A stretch of 64,000 bases of DNA from Croceibacterium salegens (GTDB taxonomy: Bacteria > Pseudomonadota > Alphaproteobacteria > Sphingomonadales > Sphingomonadaceae). A program made the translations under genes and the position numbers. Every line of letters starts with the position of its first letter. The first letter of the stretch is position 1. This document shows, one piece after another, positions 25,034-35,177 of this stretch. The notes beneath the pieces were generated by a model. It saw only the letters and a list, made by a program, of their open reading frames with translations, did no database searches and was not told where the DNA came from. Where the stretch lies: contig NZ_WTYM01000035.1 of the NCBI RefSeq assembly GCF_009827435.1, forward strand, positions 1 through 64,000. Direction: 5' to 3'.

Positions 25034-27006
25034 CGCACGATGCCCGCGCCGCGCGGGTAGAGCGGGTCCTTGCTGTCGTCGGGCGCCGCCGGGTCCTGCG
25101 CCTCGACCGCCGCCATCGAGCGCGGCAGTTCGAATGGCAGGCGGCCCTTGGCATTGACCTTGCCGGTGAGCACATCGAGAACCGCAGCGTCGCTCGCCCC
25201 GAAATTGGCGAGAATGACATCGGTCAGCGGTTCGACGCTTGTCAAGACAGCCGGACGGTCGAGGAACAACGCAAGCACGGTTGGAACGTTCGGTTTCGCC
25301 TTTTGAAGCGCTTCATACGCATCATCGCCAGGCCGGAAATCGAGCCGGCCCTCGTGATATAGCCGCCCGAAGAAGTTGTTGGGATGGAGCATTTCCGACG
25401 GAGTGCCCGCGCGGACAATGGCCACGTCGGCCTCGGCCGGGTCGTCGACCACCACAAGGCCCGCCTCACGCGCCGCCTCGGCGCTCATACCGGAGAGCCA
25501 GACTCTCGCCCCGGGCTTGAGCGGCAGCGCATCGTTGTCCTTGAGCAGCACCTGCGCCTCGCGCTGGATTCGGGCAGCGAGCGCAAAGTCCTCCACGCTG
25601 CCCGCCGCGGCCTGCGCCTTGGCCGGATCGACATAGGGGTTTTCGAAAAGGCCAAGGCGGAACTTGGGCAACATGACGCGCATCACCGACTGGTCGAGGC
25701 GCGTTTCGGACACTTCGCCATCCGCTACCGCGGCCAGCAGCGGCTCGACATCGTCCGTCCCGCCGAACTGGTCGAGTCCGGCATTGAGTCCCTTCACATA
25801 GCGCTGCCGGACAGTCAGGTCCTCGACGCCCCAAGCAGTCGATATGTCCTGCGGTTGCTGAGGCGCTTCTCTCGTCGGCGCCCGGCAGCGTTCGTTGCAG
25901 TCGCGGGTGATCGCCCAGTCGGACAGGACGATGCCGTCGTACCCCATCTTCCCGCGCAGCAGCCCGTCGATCAGCTGCTTGCTGAACCCCGGGCCGACAG
26001 CCTCGAGCGGCTCGCCGTCGAGCGTGGTTTCGGTCATGATCGGGTACGCCGGCATGACCCCAGCCGAATTCGCCGCCAGCGCCCCCTGAAACGCCTCGAC
26101 ATGAAGCGGCAGGTACTTGCCAGGGCGCGCGAAGCGACCGTACCAGTTGTGCGCGTCGAACCCTTCCGGCTGTGCACCATAGCCGACCCAGTGCTTGACC
26201 ACGGTCATCACACCGTCCCGGGCCAGCCCGTGGCCGCCGCCCTGGAATCCTTCGACGTAGGCCGCGCCCAGCCGGTTGGTCAGCGCGACATCGCTGCCAA
26301 AGGTTCCGCTGCCCCGCGCCCAGCGCGGCTCAGTTGCAAGGTCGAGTTGTGGGGAGAGCGCCATGTGGATGCCCAGCGCGCGATATTCGCGTGCGGCAAT
26401 CTCGCCGAAACGACTCACGAGGTCCTCGTCCGCCAGCGCTCCGAAGCCGAGCAACTCGGGCCACTGCGTGTTGCCGCTCGCCTCGGCTGAGGCGCCGAGC
26501 ACGTATTGGAAGTGGTTGCGCGGGTCCGTGCTGATGGTGACCGGGATCCCAAGCCGCGAGCCTTCGGCCAGTTCCTGCACCGCGTTGTCCTGCTCGGCGA
26601 GACCTGCCGGCGGCAGCGACAATCGGGTGATGAAGCTGGTGACGTGCTTCGTGTTCACCAGCTCGCCGAGGGCATCCATGTCGTAAGAAGCCGCAGCGCC
26701 GAGCTGCCCGCCTTGTCCCGGCAAAGTCGAATGCATCAGCGTGCCGACTTTTTCCGCCACGGTCATGCGCGAAACGAGATCGCGTGCACGGGCCAGGTCG
26801 TCGAGGCGCCAGTCCTCGTAGGGATCGAGCACACTATTCGCATTGAGGTCGCGGAACTCTTCCCCGTCGATTCGCAGCACCGGCTTCACCCGCGCCTCGA
26901 CCGGTGTTTGGGGCGCCGTGGCGCTCAGTCCGGGTGCGCATGCACCCGTGAGCAAGGCAGCCAGAACTGCGCTGCCAAAGGCAATGGTCGAAACGCTTTT
27001 GTGCAT
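25030..27006 (-). CDS. glycoside hydrolase family 3 enzyme
   Basis: A 658-residue exported GH3 beta-glycosidase. The N-terminus MHKSVSTIAFGSAVLAALLTGACAPG is a signal sequence with a lipobox-like Cys, though the -3 residue is Thr, so lipidation is uncertain. The barrel carries VVKHWVGYGAQPEG and the nucleophile Asp in GIVLSDWAITRD. The second alpha/beta sandwich domain ends PRGAGIVR. The start at 27006 follows GGGAG. It is divergent from the TonB receptor, and the intergenic space holds two AACGTT operators, so both belong to one regulon. Activity most likely beta-glucosidase or exo-glucanase. Confidence 0.85.
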   Translation of the reverse strand: MHKSVSTIAFGSAVLAALLTGACAPGLSATAPQTPVEARVKPVLRIDGEEFRDLNANSVLDPYEDWRLDDLARARDLVSRMTVAEKVGTLMHSTLPGQGGQLGAAASYDMDALGELVNTKHVTSFITRLSLPPAGLAEQDNAVQELAEGSRLGIPVTISTDPRNHFQYVLGASAEASGNTQWPELLGFGALADEDLVSRFGEIAAREYRALGIHMALSPQLDLATEPRWARGSGTFGSDVALTNRLGAAYVEGFQGGGHGLARDGVMTVVKHWVGYGAQPEGFDAHNWYGRFARPGKYLPLHVEAFQGALAANSAGVMPAYPIMTETTLDGEPLEAVGPGFSKQLIDGLLRGKMGYDGIVLSDWAITRDCNERCRAPTREAPQQPQDISTAWGVEDLTVRQRYVKGLNAGLDQFGGTDDVEPLLAAVADGEVSETRLDQSVMRVMLPKFRLGLFENPYVDPAKAQAAAGSVEDFALAARIQREAQVLLKDNDALPLKPGARVWLSGMSAEAAREAGLVVVDDPAEADVAIVRAGTPSEMLHPNNFFGRLYHEGRLDFRPGDDAYEALQKAKPNVPTVLALFLDRPAVLTSVEPLTDVILANFGASDAAVLDVLTGKVNAKGRLPFELPRSMAAVEAQDPAAPDDSKDPLYPRGAGIVR

Positions 27007-27111
27007 GATGGACAGTGTCTCCCGGGCGCACATTGCCGCTTGTCGAACGGGAATCAACAGCGTCACCATTTGGCCACAGCTAGCTGGGTTCAGCTGCACA
27101 CCACTTGACGA

Positions 27112-27143
27112 TGTGAACGTTATCAAATACGAGAACGTTCACA
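27112..27143. promoter_or_regulatory. paired LacI-type operators (AACGTT core)
   Basis: Two half-sites lie 18 bases apart between the divergent GH3 and TonB receptor genes. TGTGAACGTTAT (27112-27123) and GAGAACGTTCACA (27131-27143) each centre on AACGTT and together form the larger inverted repeat GTGAACGTT...AACGTTCAC. The second is identical over 13 bases to a site upstream of the other GH3 gene. The LacI regulator at 35178 is the obvious ligand. Confidence 0.7.
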
Positions 27144-27191
27144 AATGGTAATCCGGCAGACGAACTGCCTGGAATTGGGAGGAGAATCAGG

Positions 27192-30176
27192 ATGAACCTG
27201 AGGCGCAGCCAGACGCTTGCAAAGTTTATGGTCGGAGCATCCGTCGTGGCGATGGGGGCTACCGGCCATGTCGCTTATGCACAGGACGATACCGACACCG
27301 AACAGTCGAGCAATGCGACCGACAGCGACAATGAAATCGTCGTCACCGGCATCCGGGCCAGCTTGCAGCAAGCGATGAACATCAAGCGCGATGCGCAGGG
27401 TGTTGTCGACGCGATCTCCGCCGAAGACATCGGCAAGTTCCCCGACACGAACCTCGCCGAATCGCTCCAGCGCATTACCGGCGTGTCGATCGATCGCCAG
27501 AACGGCGAAGGCTCCAAGGTCACCGTCCGCGGCTTCGGCCCCGACTTCAACCTCGTGCTCCTGAACGGCCGTCAGATGCCCGCCTCGGGTCTCGGTTCGT
27601 GCTGCGAGGCACCGGCCTCACGCAGCTTCGATTTCGCCAACCTCGCTTCCGAAGGCATCGCCGGAGTCGAGGTCTATAAGTCCGGCCGCGTTTCACTGCC
27701 GACCGGCGGCATCGGCTCGACGATCAACATCAAGCTCCCCATGCCGCTCGATCGTCCGGGCCTGCAGGGCAGCTTCAGCGCCAAGGCCGTGTACGACACC
27801 GGCCTCTTCTCGGGCACCGACATCACGCCGGAAGTCTCGGGCATCATCAGCAAGACCTTCGCCGACGACACGCTGGGCGTGCTCGTCGCCGGATCGTACC
27901 AGAAGCGCAAGGCGAGCCTGGCGCAGTTCAACGCCGGCTGGCGCGAAGGCTACCTCGGCAGCGACAGCTCGAGCTGGGGCTCGCTGCCGGCCGACGCCAA
28001 CGACTGGCGCGGCTTCCGGGTAGAGAACCACCCCGGTCCGAACGACACCTACCAGACGACCCAGAACGCCGGGTACGATTTCACCGACATCGATCGTGAG
28101 CGCTTCAACGGCCAGGCCGTGTTGCAATGGCGTCCGTCGGACGACCTTGCGGTAGCGATCGACTACGAATTCTCGCAGAACACGCTGAAGGCCCGCACCA
28201 GCAGCATCGGCGTGTGGTTCAACCACGCATCGACCTCGAGCAGCTGGACCGACGGCCCCGCGGCCGGCCCGAATTTCTATGCCGAGGACTTCGGTCCGGG
28301 CAAGGACCTCGCGGTCACCGGCGCGATCGCGGCCAATCGCAACATCAACAACTCGATCGGTGGCAACATCCAGTGGGACGGCTTCAGCGGTCTCCATCTT
28401 GAAATCGACGGGCACCACTCGACCGCCGAGAGCAAGCCGACCACGCCGTATGGCAGCAACATCGCCGTCGGCAGCGCGATCTTCGGGGTGATGAACCAGA
28501 GGGTCGACTACACCACCGCAATGCCGGTGATTTCGGTCAACATGTATCCGGGTTCTGAAATCGACGCGTCGAACATCCGCCCGGCAGGCAACGCGTTCCG
28601 CAACGCCTACATGAAGGACACGATCGACGAGGTCGCCTTCAAGGGCCGCTTCGACATCGACGAAAGCTTTATCCAGAGCCTCGACTTCGGTGTCGTCGAA
28701 ACCCGGAACAAGGTCCGTTCGGCGTACGGCTTCATCCAGACCGATTCCTGGGGCGGCACGCTCGGCGCGGCCGATACGCCCGATGACCTCTATACGATGG
28801 TCAACCTGCCGCACGACCTTGCCGGCATGGCGGGTTCGCAGTCTTCCTCTATCATTCCGAGCTATTTCCGGGTCAACACCGTCGACCTGATCAACCTGCT
28901 CGAAAACGAAGTGAACATCTGCAGCGCCCCGTGGACCGGCTCCGCGATCCCCGGCACTTGCCTGGCCGAATTCCAGGCCGACCGCCGGATCAAGGAAGAA
29001 ACCACCTCGTTCTACGTCCAGTCGACGCACAAGTTCTACTGGGGCATGGCGCCGATCAACTTCCGCTTCGGCGTCCGCTTCGAGGACACCAGGGTCGTTT
29101 CCTCGGCGCTCGTGCCGATCCCGACCGGCACCTCGTGGGTCGGCGACAACGAAATCGCCATCCTTTACGGCGGCGGGTCCGACTTCCAGACCTTGAAGGG
29201 TTCGTACGAGAACTTCCTGCCGGCAGCCGACTTCGACATCGAGCCGGTCGACAACCTGATCTTCCGCGCCTCGTACAGCCAGACCATCACGCGGCCCGAC
29301 TACAACAGCCTGCAGGGTGGGACGACTCTGGCCGCGCCGATCCGCGTCGGCGGAAGCACGGGCGCCAGCGGCAACCCTGGCCTGCTGCCCTACAAGTCGA
29401 ACAACATCGACCTGTCGGCGGAGTGGTACTACGGTCCGTCGAGCTACGTCTCGGTCGGGTTCTTCAACAAGAACGTGAAGAACTTCATCGCCAACAACAC
29501 CGTCAAGACCACCGCCTTCGACCTGACCAACCCGGCCATCGGACCGCGAGTGGCCGAGGCGCAAGCAGCGCTCGGAGCGGGGGCCACGACCACCGATATC
29601 CGCAACTGGATCAAGGCCAACTACTCGCAGTTCGTCGACGCCGCCTCGGGCGGTATCCTCGGCCAGCCCGACGATCCGTTTGTCGACTTCAACATCACCT
29701 CACCGATCAACAGCGACCAGAAAGCGCGGCTGTGGGGCTGGGAATTCGCGGTTCAGCACAGTTTCTGGGAAACCGGCTTCGGTGCAATCCTGAACTACAC
29801 GATCGTGAACAGCGACACGGCCTATGACAACACGATCCCGGCCTTCACCACGCCGGGGCAGTTCGCGGTCAACGGTGTCAGCGACAGCGCCAACGCGGTG
29901 CTGTTCTACGACAAGGACGGCTTGCAGGCCCGCGTTGCCTACAACTGGCGCGACAAATTCCTGTCGGGCTACGGCACCGATCCGTTCTACATCGAGGCCT
30001 ACGGCCAGGTCGACGTCAGCGCGAGCTATGAGTTCGGCAACGGCTTCTCGGTCTTCGCCGAGGGAATCAACGTGACCAACGAGGATCGCCGCGGTCACAT
30101 GCGCAACAAGCAGACCGTGTTCTTCGCGGCCCCTGGCTACGCTCGCTACGCGGCGGGTGTGCGCTACACCTTCTGA
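27192..30176 (+). CDS. TonB-dependent outer-membrane receptor
   Basis: A 994-residue receptor of the proteobacterial TIGR01782 type. The signal peptide ends AYAQ (about residue 30); a TonB-box-like DNEIVVTGIR is at ~46-55; the plug includes DIGKFPDTNLAESLQRITGV and VTVRGFGPDFN. The barrel ends with an aromatic Phe (GVRYTF), as expected for BAM insertion. A possible disulfide CC pair lies in the plug loop (GSCCEAP). The family imports oligosaccharides in Sphingomonadales and Caulobacter. It is divergent from a GH3 gene across two operators, and a strong terminator follows. Confidence 0.9.
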   Translation: MNLRRSQTLAKFMVGASVVAMGATGHVAYAQDDTDTEQSSNATDSDNEIVVTGIRASLQQAMNIKRDAQGVVDAISAEDIGKFPDTNLAESLQRITGVSIDRQNGEGSKVTVRGFGPDFNLVLLNGRQMPASGLGSCCEAPASRSFDFANLASEGIAGVEVYKSGRVSLPTGGIGSTINIKLPMPLDRPGLQGSFSAKAVYDTGLFSGTDITPEVSGIISKTFADDTLGVLVAGSYQKRKASLAQFNAGWREGYLGSDSSSWGSLPADANDWRGFRVENHPGPNDTYQTTQNAGYDFTDIDRERFNGQAVLQWRPSDDLAVAIDYEFSQNTLKARTSSIGVWFNHASTSSSWTDGPAAGPNFYAEDFGPGKDLAVTGAIAANRNINNSIGGNIQWDGFSGLHLEIDGHHSTAESKPTTPYGSNIAVGSAIFGVMNQRVDYTTAMPVISVNMYPGSEIDASNIRPAGNAFRNAYMKDTIDEVAFKGRFDIDESFIQSLDFGVVETRNKVRSAYGFIQTDSWGGTLGAADTPDDLYTMVNLPHDLAGMAGSQSSSIIPSYFRVNTVDLINLLENEVNICSAPWTGSAIPGTCLAEFQADRRIKEETTSFYVQSTHKFYWGMAPINFRFGVRFEDTRVVSSALVPIPTGTSWVGDNEIAILYGGGSDFQTLKGSYENFLPAADFDIEPVDNLIFRASYSQTITRPDYNSLQGGTTLAAPIRVGGSTGASGNPGLLPYKSNNIDLSAEWYYGPSSYVSVGFFNKNVKNFIANNTVKTTAFDLTNPAIGPRVAEAQAALGAGATTTDIRNWIKANYSQFVDAASGGILGQPDDPFVDFNITSPINSDQKARLWGWEFAVQHSFWETGFGAILNYTIVNSDTAYDNTIPAFTTPGQFAVNGVSDSANAVLFYDKDGLQARVAYNWRDKFLSGYGTDPFYIEAYGQVDVSASYEFGNGFSVFAEGINVTNEDRRGHMRNKQTVFFAAPGYARYAAGVRYTF

Positions 30177-30211
30177 CGCGGGAGGGCCCTCCCTTCTTCC
30201 CGCTTGGAACT

Positions 30212-30249
30212 GGGCCGCACTGCCAACCGCAGTGCGGCCCTCGTTTTTT
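30212..30249 (+). terminator. rho-independent terminator after TonB receptor
   Basis: GGGCCGCACTGC, a 5-base loop and GCAGTGCGGCCC form a perfect 12-bp stem, followed by TCG and six T. It is 35 bases after the receptor stop codon. It should separate the receptor transcript from, or attenuate read-through into, the halogenase-SapC genes that begin at 30285. Confidence 0.9.
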
Positions 30250-30284
30250 GTGCAAGTAGCTCGGACGGGCTATGAGTTTGTGAG

Positions 30285-31826
30285 ATGAAACGGCAGATTG
30301 GCAGAGTGGTGATCGTAGGGGGCGGTACTGCCGGCTGGCTCTCCGCCTGCGTGCTGGCCGCGCGCCTCCCCGACTTGTCCATCACGCTGGTCGAGGCGCC
30401 CGACATCCCGACCATCGGCGTCGGCGAAGGCACCTGGCCGACGATGCGCAGCACGCTCGCCTCGATCGGCATTACCGAAGCAGAATTTCTCGCCGAATGC
30501 GACGCCAGTTTCAAACAGGGCTCGCGCTTCGACGGCTGGGTGACGGGCGAACCCCGCGACAGCTACCTGCATCCTTTCAACCTGCCGGCAGATGGCCCGA
30601 TGGACGCGCTGCTGGCTGCCTGGCGCAGTGCGGCGCCCGACCTGCCATTTGCCGCAGCCATGACGGCGCAAGCCCAGCTTTGCTCGCGCGATCTGGCACC
30701 GCGTCAGCGGTTCATGCCCGATTACGCCGGGGCGGCGAACTACGCCTACCACCTCGATGCCGGAAAGTTCGCCGCGCTGCTCGCTCGCCACGCCACCACG
30801 CGCCTCGGTGTGACGCGCATCGCAGCGCATGTCACCGGCCTAGAGCGCATCGATAATCGCGACATTGCCGCCGTTCGGACCCAAGAAGGTGAACGGATCG
30901 CTGGCGAGCTGTTCCTCGACTGCACCGGCCATGCCGCGCTACTGATCGGTGGCGAGCTGGGGGTCGGCTGGATCGAGCGATCCGACGTTTCGTTCAACGA
31001 CCGCGCCCTCGCGCTGCAGGTCCCGACCGAGCCAGGTTGCGCCATCGCCTCGCAAACCGTCGGGACGGCGCACGAGGCGGGCTGGATCTGGGACATCGCC
31101 CTGCCCCACCGCCGCGGGATCGGCTGCGTCTACTCCTCGCGCTTCATGGACGACACGCGGGCTGACGAGGTCCTGCGCAAGTATGTCGCGCGACATTTGC
31201 CGGAGGCAAATCTTACCGCGCTCGCCCCTCGAAAATTGGCTTTCGCCACCGGGCATCGCGCCGAGTTCTGGCATCGCAATTGCATCTCCATCGGGCTTTC
31301 TGCCGGGTTCATCGAACCGCTCGAGGCCTCGGCAATCGTGCTGATCGAACTGTCGCTCCGCGCACTGGCGGAGAACTTTCCCGCCTCGCGCGGTGCGATG
31401 GACATTCATATGAAGCGCTTCAACGAGCTGTTCCGGTACCGCTGGGACAGGATCGTGGAGTTCCTTAAACTGCACTATGTGCTCAGCCAACGATCCGAGC
31501 CTTACTGGGTGGCGCAGCGCGACCCGGCAACGATCCCGCCGCGCCTTGCCGAGCAGATCCAACTGTGGCGCGACCAGCCGCCGTCGAACTGGGACTTTCC
31601 GCAAGTCGACGAGATCTTTTCGGCGGCGAGCCAGCAATACGTGCTCTACGGCATGGGCTTTGCCCCACCCGCCAATTGTGCAGCGTCGCCAGCCGCGCTT
31701 GCGCGCCTCGCTGAAGTGCGCGAACAAGGCCGGGCGCTGGCCTCCGCCCTGCCCACCAACCGAACCTATTTCGACAACCTGGCCGCGGCGAGCACGCCGG
31801 TGGCAGTGATGGAAAAGACCGCCTGA
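30285..31826 (+). CDS. flavin-dependent tryptophan-halogenase-family protein (1)
   Basis: A 513-residue protein with the FAD fold [18 protein letters not shown] at residues 8-25 and the halogenase-type [20 protein letters not shown] carries the Lys corresponding to the catalytic Lys of PrnA, and [13 protein letters not shown] is a variant of the WxWxIP motif, with Ala-Leu in place of Ile. The variation suggests the substrate or even the reaction differs from bona fide tryptophan 5-, 6- or 7-halogenases. It is followed 1 base later by SapC, which argues for co-expression in a sugar-import locus. Confidence 0.8.
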   Translation: MKRQIGRVVIVGGGTAGWLSACVLAARLPDLSITLVEAPDIPTIGVGEGTWPTMRSTLASIGITEAEFLAECDASFKQGSRFDGWVTGEPRDSYLHPFNLPADGPMDALLAAWRSAAPDLPFAAAMTAQAQLCSRDLAPRQRFMPDYAGAANYAYHLDAGKFAALLARHATTRLGVTRIAAHVTGLERIDNRDIAAVRTQEGERIAGELFLDCTGHAALLIGGELGVGWIERSDVSFNDRALALQVPTEPGCAIASQTVGTAHEAGWIWDIALPHRRGIGCVYSSRFMDDTRADEVLRKYVARHLPEANLTALAPRKLAFATGHRAEFWHRNCISIGLSAGFIEPLEASAIVLIELSLRALAENFPASRGAMDIHMKRFNELFRYRWDRIVEFLKLHYVLSQRSEPYWVAQRDPATIPPRLAEQIQLWRDQPPSNWDFPQVDEIFSAASQQYVLYGMGFAPPANCAASPAALARLAEVREQGRALASALPTNRTYFDNLAAASTPVAVMEKTA

Positions 31827-31827
31827 G

Positions 31828-32547
31828 ATGAACCAGCACCGCGTTCTCAACGACCGGGACCACCGCGAACTGCGCGTGCTGACCGACGCATCTTCGGACC
31901 TCGGCGACGCGGTCATGGCCTGCCTGACGGTGCCCTACGAGTTCCGCCAAGTGCAGGCCTGTTACCCCATCGTCTTCCGCCGCGACCTCGAAAGCGACGC
32001 CTTCTCGGCCCTCGCGCTGTTCGGCTTCACCAACGGTGAGAACCTGTTCCTCGAAAACGGCAAGTGGGATGCGCCCTTCAAGCCGCTTGCGCAGGCGATC
32101 CAGCCGTTCCTCGTCGGTCGGCCGGCCGGCGGCGAAGGCGAATCGCAGGTGCATGTCGACATGGAGCACCCGCGCATCTCGACCAGCGGCGAAGGCGTAC
32201 GGGTATTCGACGAGGACGGGCGGGCGACGCCCTACCTCGAAAGCATCGCCGAAAAGCTCGGCAATCTCGACGTGGCGTACCGCGCCAGCGGCGACTTCTA
32301 CGCTGCGCTCAAGCGCTACGAACTGCTCGAGCCCTTCACCCTCGAGGTTCCGCTCTCCGACGGATCGAAGCATTCGCTGGTCGGCTTCCACATCATCAAC
32401 GAGGAGAAGCTGCAGGCGCTCGGGCCGGACGAACTGGCCGACCTGCATTCGGGCAACCACCTGATGCCGATCTTCATGGCGCTCGCCTCGCTGTCGCACT
32501 TCGGCGACCTCATCGCGCGGAAGAACCGCAGGCTGACGAGTGGCTGA
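31828..32547 (+). CDS. SapC family protein
   Basis: A 239-residue soluble protein of the SapC family (named after the Campylobacter S-layer locus): VPYEFRQVQACYPIVFRRD, then GFTNGENLFLENGKW and a C-terminal LHSGNHLMPIFMALASLSHF. Family members are widespread beside TonB receptors and halogenase-like proteins in Sphingomonadales; their molecular function is not established. ATG follows the previous stop by one base, and its stop overlaps the GTG start of the next gene by 8 bases. Confidence 0.8.
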   Translation: MNQHRVLNDRDHRELRVLTDASSDLGDAVMACLTVPYEFRQVQACYPIVFRRDLESDAFSALALFGFTNGENLFLENGKWDAPFKPLAQAIQPFLVGRPAGGEGESQVHVDMEHPRISTSGEGVRVFDEDGRATPYLESIAEKLGNLDVAYRASGDFYAALKRYELLEPFTLEVPLSDGSKHSLVGFHIINEEKLQALGPDELADLHSGNHLMPIFMALASLSHFGDLIARKNRRLTSG

Positions 32548-33571
32548 GGCCGATCCCACGATCTTTGCCTCCATGCAGCATGCGGAGGAGCGCGAAGTCG
32601 CCGACGCCGCCGCGCTCGACGCCCTGTTGCGCAGCACCCGCCAGCCGTTCGTCGTCCGCGGGCTGGCCGCCGACTGGCCGCTCGTGGCTGCCGGCCTGCG
32701 CTCCGCCCGCGAGGCGCGAGGCTACATAGTGAAGCACGCCCGCCAGCGCCCCTTCACTGTCTCGATCGGCCCGCCGGGGCATGACGGGCGGATGTTCTAC
32801 AACGACGATATGGAGATGAACTTCCAGACCGCGCGCGGGCAACTGGCGGACATCTTCAAGGGCATCGACGACAACGAGGGCCGCCAGCACGCACCGTCGA
32901 TCTACCTGACATCGCTCGACCTGCACGACTTCTTCGACGGGCTGCACGAGGCCAACCACGTCGATCTGGGCGAACGCGACGCGCTGGCGAGCATCTGGAT
33001 CGGCACCGCGACGCGCATTGCCGCGCACAACGACTTTCCCGACAACCTCGCGGTCTGTGCCGTCGGACGCCGCCGCTTCACGCTGTTCCCGCCCGAGCAG
33101 TTCAAGAACCTCTACCTCGGCCCGATCGACAATACCCCTGCCGGGCGCGCTGTCAGCATGGTCGATTTCCACGCCCCCGACCTCGACGCCCACCCCCGTT
33201 TCGCCGAGGCGCTGCGGCACGCGCAGGTCGCCGACCTGCTGCCGGGCGACGCAGTGTTCGTTCCGAGCATGTGGTGGCACCACGTCGAGGGGCTCGCGCC
33301 GTTCAACGTGCTGGTCAATTACTGGTGGCGTGACACGCCGCGCTGGCTCGGCCAGCCGCAGGAGGCACTCAATCACGCCATCCTGTCGATCCGCGACCTG
33401 CCGCCGCAAGACAAGGCGATCTGGCGCGCGCTGTTCGACCACTACGTCTTCGAGAGCGGCGACGATGTCATTTCCCACATTCCCGCCGGCAAGCGCGGCA
33501 TTCTCGACCGGCTGACGCCGGAAAGCGCAGGCCGGATCAGGGCCTTTCTCCTGAGGACGCTCAATCGATGA
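32540..33571 (+). CDS. cupin-like (JmjC-type) dioxygenase domain protein
   Basis: A 343-residue Cupin_8 protein, related to FIH-type 2-oxoglutarate/Fe(II) hydroxylases. The iron motif HxD is in RIAAHNDFPDN and the distal His in MWWHHVEG; a GDAVFVPS strand precedes it. Starts with GTG inside the SapC coding end. Its stop overlaps the next ATG (ATGA). These proteins hydroxylate protein side chains in some systems, and a peptide or protein target is conceivable here. Confidence 0.8.
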   Translation: MAEADPTIFASMQHAEEREVADAAALDALLRSTRQPFVVRGLAADWPLVAAGLRSAREARGYIVKHARQRPFTVSIGPPGHDGRMFYNDDMEMNFQTARGQLADIFKGIDDNEGRQHAPSIYLTSLDLHDFFDGLHEANHVDLGERDALASIWIGTATRIAAHNDFPDNLAVCAVGRRRFTLFPPEQFKNLYLGPIDNTPAGRAVSMVDFHAPDLDAHPRFAEALRHAQVADLLPGDAVFVPSMWWHHVEGLAPFNVLVNYWWRDTPRWLGQPQEALNHAILSIRDLPPQDKAIWRALFDHYVFESGDDVISHIPAGKRGILDRLTPESAGRIRAFLLRTLNR

Positions 33572-35067
33572 AGAGTACCAATCCCCAGCGGCGCGTGGTC
33601 GTGGCCGGCGGCGGCACCGCGGGGTGGATGACCGCCGCGGCGCTGGCCCGCACTTTCGGTGAGGTCATCGACCTGACGCTGGTCGAATCCGATGCCATTG
33701 GCACTGTCGGTGTCGGCGAGAGCACGATCCCGCCGCTGGTCCTCTACAACCGGCTGATCGGCATTAACGAAGCCGATTTCATGCGCGCCACCCAGGCCAC
33801 CTTCAAGCTCGGCATCGAATTCCAGAACTGGAAGGTCGAGGGCGAGAAGTATTTCCACTCGTTCGGCTCGACCGGGAAGGATCACTGGTCGGCGGGCTTC
33901 CAGCACTTCTGGATGCACGGCCTGGAGAACGGCCACGACGCGAACTACGACGAATACTGCCTCGAACTGAAGGCGGCCTACGCGCAGAAGTTCTCGCACC
34001 TGCCCGACAACGGCCTCAACTACGCCTACCAGCTCGATTCCTCGCTCTATGCCGCCTTCCTGCGCAAGATGGCCGAGGGCGACGGTGCCAAGCGCGTCGA
34101 GGGACGCATCGCAGAAGTCGAGCTCGACGAGGTCGGCAACATCGCCGCGCTGCAGCTCGACAACGGCAAGCGTATCGAGGGCGACCTGTTCATCGACTGC
34201 ACCGGCTTCCGCGCGCTGCTGATCGAGGGCGCCATGCACGTCGGCTACGACGACTGGACCCACTGGCTGCCGTGCGACTCCGCCATCGCGGTACAGACCG
34301 CCAGCGTCCGCCCGCCGCTGCCCTATACCCGCGCCATAGCGCACGATTCCGGGTGGCAATGGCGCATCCCGCTGCAGCACCGGCAGGGCAACGGCATCGT
34401 CTACTGCAGCCGTTACCTCGACCGCGACACCGCGCTCGACCGGCTGCTGACCACGGTCGAAGGCGAACGCCTGACCGAACCCAACTTCATCTGTTTCCAG
34501 ACCGGCGCACGGCGCAAGCAGTGGCATCGCAACTGCGTGGCGGTGGGCCTTTCCGGCGGGTTCATGGAACCGCTGGAATCGACCAGCATCCACCTCATCC
34601 AGCGCGCCGTCCTGCGGATCATCCGCATGCTCCCGGCGGGCGAGGTCAGCCAGCGCGACATCGACGAGTTCAACGACCAGCAGATGACCGACATGCTGCA
34701 GATCCGCGACTTCCTCATCCTCCACTACAAGGCCACCGAGCGGCGGGATTCGGCGTTCTGGCGGCAGTGCGCGACAATGGAGGTTCCCGACAGCCTGCAG
34801 CACAAGATCGAACTGTTCCGCGAAACCGGCCGGGTCTTCCGCAAGAACGAGGAGCTGTTCGTCGAAAACAGCTGGGTGCAGGTCATGATGGGACAGGGCA
34901 TCATGCCCAGGAGCTATCACCCGATCGCCGCCAAGCTGACCCAGGCTGAACTCGACCACCTCTTGAACAGTATCCGGGAATCGGTCGAGAAAACCGTTGC
35001 CGGTCTGCCCGATCACCAGGCCTACGTCGCGCGCTATTGCGGCGCGCAGCAGGCCGCCGCGGCATGA
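33568..35067 (+). CDS. flavin-dependent tryptophan-halogenase-family protein (2)
   Basis: A 499-residue paralogue of the protein at 30285 that keeps the family motifs better. These are VVVAGGGTAGWMTAAALA at residues 11-28, VGVGESTIPPL, ATFKLGIEFQNW with the putative catalytic Lys, and GWQWRIPLQHRQGNG, a near-canonical WxWxIP. It overlaps the cupin gene by four bases. True halogenase activity needs chloride and a free reduced flavin partner; no flavin reductase is in the cluster. Confidence 0.85.
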   Translation: MKSTNPQRRVVVAGGGTAGWMTAAALARTFGEVIDLTLVESDAIGTVGVGESTIPPLVLYNRLIGINEADFMRATQATFKLGIEFQNWKVEGEKYFHSFGSTGKDHWSAGFQHFWMHGLENGHDANYDEYCLELKAAYAQKFSHLPDNGLNYAYQLDSSLYAAFLRKMAEGDGAKRVEGRIAEVELDEVGNIAALQLDNGKRIEGDLFIDCTGFRALLIEGAMHVGYDDWTHWLPCDSAIAVQTASVRPPLPYTRAIAHDSGWQWRIPLQHRQGNGIVYCSRYLDRDTALDRLLTTVEGERLTEPNFICFQTGARRKQWHRNCVAVGLSGGFMEPLESTSIHLIQRAVLRIIRMLPAGEVSQRDIDEFNDQQMTDMLQIRDFLILHYKATERRDSAFWRQCATMEVPDSLQHKIELFRETGRVFRKNEELFVENSWVQVMMGQGIMPRSYHPIAAKLTQAELDHLLNSIRESVEKTVAGLPDHQAYVARYCGAQQAAAA

Positions 35068-35177
35068 ATTTTGCCCGTATCCCCAGAGAAATGCTCGTGA
35101 AGCACGCTGCTGTTTGGCAACGGCGGCCAAGCTCGGCTACCGCCGATTGGAACAATTTCGGGGCGGCGGCAGCGTAG

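Noticed and set aside
27693-29564. A 623-codon open frame antisense to the TonB receptor
   Set aside because: Arg/Val/Gly-rich shadow of a clearly recognisable receptor; no motif of its own.
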